From NCBI GenBank assembly GCA_964036045.1, contig OZ038382.1:76855918-76919917 (forward strand): a stretch of 64,000 bases of DNA, given 5' to 3'. Both the position numbers and the translations under genes were made by a program. The notes below the pieces were generated by a model. That model did no database searches. It was given only the letters and a program-made list of their open reading frames with translations, and was not told the DNA's origin. This DNA is from Eutreptiella sp. 'Long Island Sound 2002' (taxonomy: Eukaryota > Euglenozoa > Euglenophyceae > Eutreptiales > Eutreptiaceae). This document shows positions 54,374-64,000 of the stretch, in pieces (position 1 is the first letter of the stretch; each line of letters starts with the position of its first letter).

Positions 54374-56441
54374 GGGGGGTCGATGAATTGCAGACAGAGC
54401 AGGGGCATGTGAAGGGGGGGGGTTACGGGGTGCGGGGTCTGGACTTTGGCGACCGGGAAGTCCAGGGGGGTTTTACTCGCGTGTGCGCAAAAAGGTATTG
54501 ATAGACCATTCCTGCAGTCCTATCATGCAGAGGGCTTCCGTAAGGCTATGACCTGTTACGTCGACTCAGCCGCTTGAGAGGGACAGGGGGGCTGGGGCGA
54601 GATACCGAGCAGAAGGCTGGAAGAGGCCAGGGGGGATAATGGAGGCTCAGCACGTCACAGGGAAGGTGTGGATCCACTGTGCGCCAGCAAGTCATATGGT
54701 GTGTCGTTAACGACACGCCATGAATCCTGTCGAGCCCTTGGTGAGCCTGGGTCAGAAACATCAATGGGGGGCAGGGCATTGGCGCGCATAAGGTGTGGGA
54801 TGCCATGTTGGTACAGCCTGAGCAACTTACGCGCCGGCGCGCGCGTGCCTGTGGACAGAACTCGGGAAACGGTCCCTGTAGAAGGCGTCCGCAAACCTTT
54901 CTGTGCCAGTCCAGTGGAAGCAGTGGTCCAGAGCAAATAGCAGGCTGAGTATAAGAGTTGCACTCATTGTTCAACCTGAGGGGCAGATCCAGGGTCACAC
55001 CGATCGAATCGTGGCACCACAGGCGGGGCAAAGAGTGGGCCGACACACGATAGTGACCGATGGGGCTGTAGATTCCCAACTCGTCACTGCAACTCGAGCG
55101 TGGTGTTCTGAGCGGCTGGTGGTGGCAGTTACAGACCTCATGATTTTTAATCGAAGAGGCGCCACTGTAGTTATATTGTTCGCCCCACCAAGGTAGGAAC
55201 TCGTACCGAAGGGTTGAGTGCAGTGACTGGACAAGCAGACATGCAGAAGGGGTGTAGGAATGACACGGGAGGTGAGCGCCAGTGCAATCGTGTGATGATT
55301 GCTCACATGGAAGACGCAAGTTCCGTGTGCCGCAGTGGGGAGGGTGAAGCCCTACTTTGCATGCTCGGAGGCCGTGAAAAATTTGAGGCGAGGCGCCACA
55401 CTGAACTATGGGAGATCCACCACCACCGGAGTGATGAGAGCTTGCAACAAAATGGCGCCAACATACCACGCTGCTGGTGAACAGCGAGATGTGGAGATCT
55501 GTGCAATCTCTAAGACGGAGAAGAGAAACACTGAGGTGTGCTGTGTGTGTAGGGGCGGGGCAACGAGTGGTGGGCAGAACAGGTGTGCGTGACGGGGCCA
55601 CGTGGGAGTGAATAGTGACAGAGAGAGTTGCGAGTGCAGGAAAAGAGAGCCCCTGAGTGGTATGGACACGCGGGGAGGGCGACACGTGGTTGGTGACGCG
55701 TGAGAATTTATTCACCCAATTTATAACCCGGAGATTTGCATGATGCAACAGGAGAGGAGCGTGCGAAGACCAACATACTTCACTGCTGAGCGACAGCGAA
55801 GCATGCAAGTCACTGATTTCAGAAACGGATCGGGCATATGCGCATGTAGTGACTGGATGCACTAAGAGAAGCACAACGATATCGAGGTCACTGAAAAACA
55901 CAGAGGCATGTTTGATTAATCATGAAGCGGGCGCGGGGCGTGACAGTGCGCACGAGTGTGACGAGGCCATGTGAACGAAAGGCATGTGTGGAGTTTGCTC
56001 GAACAAACGACAGTGATCTTGGCTTGGTATGCTGGCAATGCACAGGGGAAGGCAACGTACTTCGCTGTCCATCAGCGAAGTATGACCACGCCCAGAATTA
56101 GAATAGGTATTGCGCCAATCGATTGATTTGTGGGGCAATGAATGAAGTAAAAGCTCTGTGTGAGTGTAGGATGTGCGATGCATACTGTCTTTGAAAAGGA
56201 GACGGATACACACAGCGATCAAAGCGCCACTGCAACAACATACTTCACTGTATGAGAACAGCGAAGTTGGTATGTGATGAGATTCGGGGTTGTTCGAATG
56301 ATAAGGATGGGGGGGAAAGTCGCGCTGATGCGGATGATCACATGCATAGTATAAAAGAATTACAGCAAGAACCCAAAAGCAGGGACAGGCATGTCGGCAA
56401 AGTGTGTGAGAGAAGCATTCGACACAGCATATTGTAGGATT
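54374..56441. repeat. Diverged repeats, no gene recognised
   Basis: This lies upstream of the LINE endonuclease. A hairpin-like motif of the type ACATACTTCACTG...CAGCGAAG recurs at about 55465, 55776, 56057 and 56236. In minus-strand translation it gives related phrases (SEVCWSSHAPLLLHH, SVVCWRHFVASSHH, SEVCCCSGALIAV). A long minus-strand frame (55901-54546) is open but compositionally odd and repeat-derived. It could be LINE 5' sequence made of old tandem repeats. Confidence 0.4.
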
Positions 56442-57321
56442 CACCTTGGGTAGGCGACGTTTTATGTTACAAAGCGCGCATGTAACAAATTCTAGGGATA
56501 TGTTGACATGATGAATTTTTCATCAGGATTGACATGCTGATCTTAGATCCCGTAGCCAGACGCTAGCATACCACGCCAGAGTTTCGCTGAAGGCGATAGA
56601 CTGTGTGCCACAGGCCTAAACACACCGTATATAACTTCATGTACAGTGGCGGTGGGGTTCTCGAAGGTAAAACAGGCCAATCTTCCACCTTCAGCCCACA
56701 ATGTAAACAAATCCATCAATCTAGAACGTGAATTAACAAATGAGGCTCACATTCCTGACATCAAAAATATTGCCTGTTACACTGGACCCAAAAGGTTTCT
56801 GCCTGGGGTTCGTAGAGGCAGTATATAAGGTTCGATAAGAGAAGTGACGTCGCGGTTTAGCAGTATGGTAGGAATGAATCAGCAGAATGGTCTCACATCA
56901 AGTCGAAATTGGAGTAATCTCCACAGATGAATGAAGTCTACCCGCAGCACAATAAAGCTCGGAACTGAGTTTTTGGCTGTGTTGTGCACACTACCTGACT
57001 ACAGCGGGTTCCTGTAGGGGATAAGCGGCTGCACAACCTTTGGTCTATGTACATTACATCATGTGCTGAAGCCAGAAATTCAGGAATTCCAAGAAGCACC
57101 TGACATAGGGCAGTGGGAGGGACGGACCGTCCCCTTGGTAAGACCTTCTTCCTGCAATGTCAAAGGAGGCATCCCGAGCTCCCGAAGATACCTACCTACC
57201 TACCTACTTTCAGAAATTCCAGTCCCATTGATCAGATTACCCCTAGTCTGTCTTTGTGGAAGCCTGGCACTGACGTTCTTACACACTACAGCACTACACA
57301 CCGGACATACCAGAAGCCTTC
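56442..57321. repeat. TATA-bearing dispersed repeat, third copy
   Basis: Matches 39323-40075 and 48063-48815 but is clearly more diverged. It keeps both TATA-like boxes (TATATAAC at about 56628, TATATAAGG at 56822) and has a 123-bp insertion at 57092-57214. Confidence 0.8.
57092..57214. mobile_element. 123-bp SINE-like insertion with 7-bp TSD
   Basis: Absent from the two other copies of this repeat, which read straight through GGAATTCCAGTCCC. It is flanked by AATTCCA (57085-57091 and 57215-57221). Near its right end is a (TACC)n run, similar in style to the TTTACC tail of the SINE at 61430. No pol III boxes are seen, so it may be a 5'-truncated SINE. Confidence 0.72.
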
Positions 57322-57804
57322 CTACGCTCAGGAGAGTAACCGGAGGGGGAGCAAATGTAAATCTGAATGAATGAGGGCCGAATGATCAAGATCCCCTCAT
57401 TAATGAAACTCTAGAACAAGTGCTCTCCACTCTTTGTCTAGCGGATTGAGCACCCAACCGCAGCAGCGTTGGCGCCAGTTCGGTCCCCTTTGGAAGAAGA
57501 TGACAAGAAGAAAAAAAATGAGGCCGCACCACTTGTGTCCCTTGTTGACATGAATGGGATTGTAGGAGCTCAGCAACATCGAGCAACACAGGCCGATGAT
57601 CGGCACGACGCCCAACGACGGTTTCCCTGCTCATCCGAATTCCAGACAAGGCTGAGGCGGAAGTTCGGAACTTGCCACCACATTGTGGAGACGACCTACA
57701 TGACAGTTTTCATCCCTCCGCCGCAGAAGCCTGGGACCGCAGGCGGAGCACCTGGCTGGGTGGTCAGGGCTGGGTAGGCAATGCCAGAGCTATTGGCGGA
57801 GTGA

Positions 57805-57875
57805 GCATCTACAGGGGTTCGAACCAGCAACCCCTAGCGCGGGAGGTGACAACCCTATCCACTATACTGACGAAG
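57805..57875 (-). other. tRNA-like SINE head 1
   Basis: On the minus strand an A-box-like TATAGTGGATAGGGTTG is followed by a B-box-like GGTTCGAACCCC (plus 57815-57825). This is tRNA-like in length, but the arms do not fold fully. It is probably the tRNA-derived head of a SINE. Confidence 0.5.
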
Positions 57876-58139
57876 GTCCTTTCCATAGTGCAGCGCTTGG
57901 CTGTACAAAGCCAGCTTTCTGCTGACCGACAGAGTGAGTCAAAAGCATGGGCATGACAGAAAAATTTGAATAAAACCTGAATGGACTCTGCCGTCTTAAG
58001 ACTGGAAAAAATAGGTAAGACCACCTTTACCTGCTCCCCAGCGACACCCCGGTGGCGCTGATGCAGCCCCAACTGAAGGCGGTGGATGGACGTGCCGGTG
58101 CCAAACACCATGGCAAAGCCTGGGACGAAGTGGGGGATG

Positions 58140-58212
58140 GACCCTACTGGGGTTCCAACCAGCAACGCTGGCCCGTTGACGAAGGCGTCTACCAACTAGA
58201 GTAGCACCGGCC
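58140..58212 (-). other. tRNA-like SINE head 2
   Basis: Minus strand GCTACTCTAGTTGGTAGACGCC (A-box-like), then TTGCTGGTTGGAACCCC (B-box-like). It shares TTGCTGGTT and GAACCCC with head 1 and has the same orientation, 335 bp away, so both appear to be copies of one tRNA-derived family. Confidence 0.5.
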
Positions 58213-58259
58213 ATGCCAGTATCGTACAATCTGAGTAGAAAAACCCGCTTCGGGTGTAC

Positions 58260-61200
58260 CGGAGATCATGCATCAGACATGCGAAGATGCTCTGTGCTTC
58301 CCTCACACGGGCACCGCTCACAAAATGGGCCCGACCGAAAGTCTTCTCAGAAGGGCCACAAAGAGGCGAAAGGGGAGGCGGCAAAACAGCCACTCTCAAG
58401 CCGCCTATTAAGCCGCATTCAGTCTAGCCATCAGCTCAGATCTCTGCCTGTTTGGCTTGCACTTGACCTTTAAGGGCCAGGACAGTTAGCGCACCTTCGC
58501 TGGCAACACATGGCGGCTCCAGTCGCGCCAGTCCAATGTAGGCCAATTTTCTCACTCATGAGGCTGAAATCATCCGTTCACTTGAAACATCTCAGACTGA
58601 ATCCTGAAAAATATACAAAAAGCTGTCTTGAGACTGAGACACACCGGTGTACTATGTGGCACCACAGCCAACGCTGAAGTGACGTAGTTGGGCCTGATGC
58701 ACCAGCAATCTGAAATTTAGATCGGATTTCGATGAAACGGATGCCAGGGAGTGATGTCAAAAGAGGAGCTCAGAATGTCTCGGATGGTGGACAGACAACC
58801 ACCTGGCTCAACGCTGTAGGTTTGCGGCCAACACGGAACCGGTCTGGTTGTCTTTGTTCACGCACTGGACACCCATCATTGCCCTCATGTGCACTCTCTG
58901 GAGGAGGGCGTCTTGCTTCCTGTCGCACAGCTCCTTGAGGTGCTTGATTTCGTGCGAAATGTGCTGGCATCTGTGATGGAGGAGCTGGATCTCCATCCAG
59001 CACGACGGCTTGTACTGGGTCCTTTTCAATTATACGGTCCGGCTTGCTCAGGCAGTCAGTAAACAAAACCGGGATCTCAGGATGAGCTCTCAGGAAATTT
59101 CTGAAACCTGTGGTATAGCCATGTACAAACCAGGATGGGGGACGTGATAGGGAATATCATTAGCCTTCAGCCCCCCCTAGCCCTCCCTTTCATGTTATTT
59201 TTGACTTGAACATGCAGTAGGGATATAAGGGAACTCGGCGTGTGTGTCGGCCGCTTTTGTAGCAGTTGATAGGGAAATCATTGCCCTGTTGATAGCTATG
59301 CGAATTTGCCTTAAATTTGCATAGATACAGAAGTGAGATATTGGCAACAGCCTGGTGGTGAACCGGCGTCGCGCCGATTGCCGGGCGAACTGTCATTTGG
59401 GATCTCACGACCCATATCGTGAGACCATGAACTGGCCTTTACGGAAAGTCCATCCTGTTGACCTGAATTAATTCTGACTCCATGGTTGTCATAGTCAATA
59501 CCTAGTTTCTAATCGGGAATTAAAAGTACAGGCTGTGGTGCGACTATTTTCAAAAACCCCTTAACATCATGGTGCCCAGCCATTTCAAGTATAGGGATAC
59601 CTCAGGCATTGTTGCCGGCACGTTACGATGCCTTTTTGGTTTACCTCTCATTGTCAGGCCAAGCATGGCATGCATATCTTATGCATTTCATGTGCTCACT
59701 TCAACATAACCGTGAATTCGGATTATGCATGCATATCTCTTGAGAAGAGATGCCTTAGAACTGCATGACTCTCCTCTGCAATGGTATGCTATTTGTTCGT
59801 GTCAGTTGCAAGCCAGTATAGCAATTTGACTCAATTACGTCTATTTTTGTTAATGCAACTTGTCTGACTGTGAATCATTGTACATAGGGCCACAAATGAC
59901 TTTTAATGATTGTGTCTTGAACTTGTTGTTCCATGTGTTCACTTGTGATGACCATGGAGATCCACTACCATTACATGTTTGCTAGAACCTTCGATCATTC
60001 GTGATCTTCATGATATCTTGGATTCATATATGGTGACCATGGGTCTACGTCGATCTTTGTCTTTGCGCTACGATCAATTTTCTATGTGCCATTTTCGCGT
60101 ATTTTTGCTTATAGTAGATTTCGTCATGAGCACATTCTGCAAATTTGCACAGTCTGTGTGCTGATTGTTTGAACTCATATTTTCATGTACGTGTTGAGTT
60201 TGAACCCAATCAATGATTCTACGGAAACGGCATGCCTTCCACTTGATGATCAGTGTCCTCAACTGGTTCTAACTCACTTTGGGCCTGCCACCCCATTGCA
60301 GTCTCCAAAGCGTTTTGGACATTTCAAATTTTACGTGTTCACTTGATTCACTTGGTTCTTTTGGGTCTTTGGGCCAGATCTCCTTGATTTGTGACCCGAA
60401 ACCTCCCCAATGTGTCTACTTTGTATATATGCACTTGTTGTGGTATGTCATATCACCTACCCAATCCATTGCAGCCACGTTTGCCGAGTGTATAGGGTAG
60501 TGGTTTTACATGGTCCCAGAGATGTACATTATGGATCCTGAAAACCACAATGTCAGGTAGTCAGGTGGCGGGCAAACATTGAAGAACCTATGAGGAGTTA
60601 GACCTTGGGATCTTTTCGATGTTTCAATGGAGCTCTTTAGTATGTGCTGAGCATTTGTTGGAAGGTTACTGGTACATAGATTCACTTCTTTGAATTCTCT
60701 CTGGAGTGTTGTTGAAAATTGCAAATTAACGAGGTAACTTCCGGGTCATTGAAGAGTTGAGCCATCTTCTTGATTTGGGCCAATACTTCACCCACGGCCT
60801 CTCATCAGTGTCTATTCCCCGTATTTGAGAAGTTTGCGTTATGGCCCATCGTTATGGGATCGGATCAAACCCTTATGTGACCCCTTTGCTGACTTCAAAT
60901 TTGACTCAGAAATGTATGCATAAGCCCTTTTTGAGGTCCCCGAAAAGTGCCTCAAAAAGTGGGTTTTGGAGGTTGTTGCCTTGCCCCAACTTGAGGGAGG
61001 AATAGGGCAAATTCTTCCGGCACCACTAACTTCTTTTCATATCCGTTGTGCATGCACTTACCTGGACCTTAGGCTAACCCTTGGTTCCAGTTATTTGCAT
61101 TCTTTCCTCCCTTATTTTCGACTTACGGGAATTTCACCAACGTGCGCAGCCCACCAGACTTCTGACAGTGACATGGTATTAGGGAGACAGACTCAGATAT

Positions 61201-61415
61201 CCGGTGAGCAGAATGGTTGACTGATGCCCTTTGGATCTGCCCACATGGAATCTTTCGAAATCCCTTTGCCTTGTTCAAGAGTGTGTTGAGGTGGGTAATC
61301 TCTGATTTTTGGTCCTGCCGGTTTTTGTGCCCTGCTTCCCATGCTAGGTCTCAGAGCGCGTTTGGAGTTGGGTCCAGCCCCTCTAAGTGTGTCAGGGTGA
61401 TGGTCGTGGCTACCC
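58260..61415. other. Low-GC stretch, no gene recognised
   Basis: About 3.1 kb with only short open frames on both strands. It is less GC-rich than the element-filled regions. No domain, tRNA or clear repeat was found. It may be intergenic or a long intron. Confidence 0.5.
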
Positions 61416-61429
61416 CCAACTACCCTTGT

Positions 61430-61724
61430 GAGAAGGTCTCGTAGTTCAGCGGTCATGCACGTGACGCCTGAACTAAAGGTGCTCGGTTCGAATCCCGGTG
61501 GAGGCCGAACGCAGTGTCCTAGGCGCTAGGGTGTCGGTGACCCCGCGAGCCGGAAGGGATGCAGCGTCGGTTCGAACCCCGGTGGGGGCAGAACGCAGTG
61601 TCCTAGGCGCTAGGGTGTCGGTGACCCCGCGAGCCGGAAGGGATGCTGCGAGGGACAGGTAGGGATCACTGATACGCTGGAGTTCGGAGATCGCCCGAGC
61701 AACTTACCTTTACCTTTACCTTTA
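61430..61724 (+). mobile_element. tRNA-derived SINE with 14-bp TSD
   Basis: A 295-bp insert is flanked by the direct repeat CCAACTACCCTTGT (61416-61429 and 61725-61738). The head has an A-box-like TAGTTCAGCGGTC and a B box GGTTCGAATCC (61485-61495). The body includes an 84-bp tandem duplication that repeats the B box (GGTTCGAACCC at 61569-61579). The 3' end is a (TTTACC)n simple repeat. tRNA-like head, simple-repeat tail and long target duplication define a LINE-mobilised SINE. Confidence 0.93.
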
Positions 61725-61738
61725 CCAACTACCCTTGT

Positions 61739-62387
61739 TTCCTTTTGGGATGTGGGATCCTGAGGTGGTATGGGTAATATATCACTTTAGATTCCGTTTC
61801 CAAAGAATGCCTGGGGCCTAAGTCTTATAGGCACCCAGGACCACCAACCCCCTTACAGTGGTGTCCTGCAGCTGTCTCCTGCCCCAAGGCGACTCGAGTT
61901 CAAATATTTGGAAACAATGGAGATTGAGTGTGTAGGCACTAGACCCCTGCTTCTGGGGGTCTGCAGTGCTGGGAGTGGAGAGTGACAACCCCCTGACTAG
62001 GGTAGGCTTGAACAGCCTATGGGCCTTACCAATGTTTTCTTTTTTTTGCATGTTTTGTTCTTCCTCCTTGGGGATCCCGAATCAGGGCACCCAAGATATC
62101 CTGAGTGGGAGACTGGGCTCCCTTTGTCCCCCCAATCTCCTGCCTTGTTGTCTCTTCCTTTGTGATTTTCAATAATTATTGCACCTTACCCTAACCGGGA
62201 CACGGTTTGTAGGTTTTACATGTTCCTATGACCATTTGTAAATGCTTTATTTATGTTGCTGTTTAGACCTCAAAGTGATTGCTTTCATTTCGCAATCCCG
62301 ATGGACGCTCCCAGATTTTGAGGGAGTCAATGTGTATGTGAGTGGTCTTCTACTTGTGCTACGCTTACGTGCAAGGGAGAAGACCGC
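61739..62387. other. No gene recognised
   Basis: Mixed-composition DNA with short open frames only; no domain or repeat is visible. Confidence 0.45.
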
Positions 62388-62526
62388 ATGGGTTCTGAGA
62401 ACGTCCACCAGGGGACGGTAGCCCCAGAACAGCAAAATCAAGGCCCCATCCAGCCCCACATCCGGAGGGCCATCGGTAAGGCACAAATCAAGCCCCTTAT
62501 CCTCAGAAAGTGTCAATCTCCTGGAG

Positions 62527-62898
62527 ATGGAGCTTGAAGAGACCATGGATGACCCCACCAAGGCCGTCATGGAGGTGGAAGAGACCGGGAGAGAGCGCCT
62601 CACCATCAGATACGGCATGGCGCGCCTCCCTATCTTGGAGGAGTTTGTCATCGATTTGGGTCCTGCCTTTCGGGTATGCAGGCCCGCCCAGGCCATCAAG
62701 GAGTGCTTGGAGTCCATGCACAAGAGGATTTCAGTGATGCAGGAGGCGGTCAGCGCCCCCCTACCGACCTCCTCGAGTCCTCCGAGCCCGGGCCCCAGCT
62801 CAGGACCACCCGTTGAGCAAGGCGCCTCAATCCCCCCAAGGGGAGGCCTTTATCTCAGTGGCTGCTCCCTCGCAGCCATGGAGGCGCCCATCGTTTGA
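62527..62898 (+). CDS. Uncharacterised acidic/Pro-rich ORF
   Basis: 123 residues beginning MELEETMDDPTKAVMEVEE, with a middle that looks folded (LTIRYGMARLPILEEFVIDL, AQAIKECLESMHKRISVMQ) and a Ser/Pro-rich tail. The frame is open further upstream, so the ATG is not certain. An ATG at 62388 (MGSENVHQGTVAPEQQNQ) opens another frame just before it, which could be an exon or a frameshifted start. No family is recognised. It may be a gag-like or host remnant. Confidence 0.35.
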   Translation: MELEETMDDPTKAVMEVEETGRERLTIRYGMARLPILEEFVIDLGPAFRVCRPAQAIKECLESMHKRISVMQEAVSAPLPTSSSPPSPGPSSGPPVEQGASIPPRGGLYLSGCSLAAMEAPIV

Positions 62899-64000
62899 AG
62901 GGCAGCTCTAATCGTCGCCGCCAACTCAACAATGGCCGGCGCCTTCCAGTTCATCAAAGGGATCATGGGAACTGCGGACACCAGCGACCGGAATGAGAAC
63001 ACCAGGCCGAAGTAGACGAAGAGCATGTCGAGCAGGCCCACAAGTAAAGAGTCGACGACAACGTGAAGGGGTCAGACCACCCCCAAGGGCCCCATTACCG
63101 GCCCAGGATGAGTCCACAGTCCACAGCAATGCCCCTGAGGTCCCGAAAGACTCTCTGCGCACCGCAGGGGTTGAGAGGGTGCCGAGTCAACCCCATTCAG
63201 CCCCCCTCACAAGAGCTCATGGAGTTGACCACTGCGGTCAACCTGCAGAGCCCCGTGGAGGCCCCTCGGATTTCTGAGATGTCCGCTCAGGGGTCAAGGA
63301 GGCCGAGAAAGATGCCTGATGCGCCCCCTCAGGGGCTGAGCAGGCTGAGGGGGTGACCACAAACGAGCTGGGCAGTGTGGCAACCTGCCCCTGCCCTGAG
63401 GAGGCCCCCAGGAGCGTGCAGGACATGCTGATGATCAACCCAAGCCCTGTGGAGGCTCCACAGCTCGCTCCACAAAGCTCGCTCCATCGCCTCCAACAAT
63501 TATGGGGATTCATCGCTCCGGAGTGCTACGACCTGATCTGAAGCCACGCCGGGGGACGTGTCTGCGGTTGTACTGAGGTGCAACCAGATGACCTACGGGG
63601 AGTGACACTACCGCGCCAGGAGGAGCATTTAGTTATATGCAGGTCTGACTTCTGGCTCTCAGCGCAGTCAGGATGTTTATAGGGGTGTAACCGCTGCATA
63701 GTGGCGGATCTTTCTTGTAACTGCGAAGCCTGTAGCCTTGATGCCCCAGGGGTCGTAACGCCCGACACTGCCCCTGATATCTCCGAACCCAACTGACCCT
63801 CTTCAGACCCATATCCAGCCTCTGGGAGCGACATATGCGAAGCACTTGTAAGTCCATTGAACTCCATGGTGGAATATGAATAGTCAGAAAACACGGTCTA
63901 CAAAAATGGAGCAGACATAGAATCTCATTGTGCATCCATCGCACATAATGACACAACGTGAAATCATTCGGAATAATTTAAATAAATCCGATTGAGAAAT
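62899..64000. other. Weak Pro-rich coding remnants
   Basis: Plus-strand frames at 63063-63356 and 63353-63541 contain repeated SPVEAP phrases (QSPVEAPRISEM, PSPVEAPQLAPQ), suggesting a decayed Pro-rich protein. Frames change and no domain is visible. From 63600 on, nothing is recognisable. Confidence 0.3.

Noticed and set aside
54546-55901. 451-residue minus-strand ORF as a gene
   Set aside because: Its repeated phrases come from underlying diverged DNA repeats, and no domain or conserved pattern is present.
61430-61500. A functional tRNA gene
   Set aside because: The A and B boxes are present but the arms do not form a cloverleaf. Flanking target duplications and a simple-repeat tail show it is a SINE.

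Overview
This 64-kb window is eukaryotic nuclear DNA, dominated by repeats. Apart from one probable host exon near the left end, nearly everything recognisable belongs to transposable elements or satellites. Signs of a eukaryote are retrotransposon families with reverse transcriptase (RT)/RNase H, integrase/chromodomain and tyrosine recombinase (YR); tRNA-derived SINE-like copies; long tandem satellites; and TATA-like boxes. The mix of chromovirus, DIRS, Penelope and GC-rich LINEs would suit a large-genome alga or other protist. The species cannot be fixed from sequence alone.

Left part (1-10011): a GA microsatellite, two blocks of a 22-bp satellite (GTGCAC-rich), an exon-sized piece of a seven-transmembrane receptor-like protein (about 2852-3169), a 186-bp tandem satellite, then a decayed LINE on the plus strand (RT, RNase H, zinc finger; 4093-8210) followed by an ORF1-like GC-rich coding remnant (8685-9810).

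Centre (10012-32720): one Ty3/gypsy chromovirus on the minus strand, with LTR-like ends at 10012-10774 and 32145-32720. It has been torn apart by nested insertions: a complete DIRS-type element (14645-21393), a hAT-like MITE (21424-21782, 8-bp duplication) and a 4.55-kb TIR element (23294-27845, 5-bp duplication). The DIRS element carries a 1.7-kb relative of that TIR element (18931-20638). The 4.55-kb TIR element carries a Penelope-like fragment (24477-25699) with a hammerhead-ribozyme-like motif. Removing each insert restores the reading frame of its host, so most boundaries are known to the base.

The two TIR elements share a TIR starting CTTAGGCGG, 5-bp target duplications and four copies each of a 16-20-bp palindrome (core GCGCGAGGCCTCGCGC). 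The larger one encodes an unrecognised protein that may be its transposase. I see this family as the best candidate for something undescribed.

Right part (32811-57321): two head-to-tail copies of an exact 8,740-bp unit (32811-41550, 41551-50290). Each holds a plus-strand coiled-coil ORF1-like region, GC-rich tandem repeats, a TATA-bearing dispersed repeat and the C-terminal end of a minus-strand LINE. Copy B runs on into the rest of that LINE (endonuclease, RT, RNase H; up to 54373). A third, diverged copy of the dispersed repeat lies at 56442-57321 and carries a 123-bp SINE-like insertion.

Far right (57322-64000): tRNA-like SINE fragments, a clean SINE insertion with 14-bp target duplications and a TTTACC tail (61430-61724), and a weak Pro-rich ORF. 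Almost all coding regions outside the DIRS gag are broken by stops or frameshifts, so this is a graveyard of nested elements that still preserves their order of arrival.
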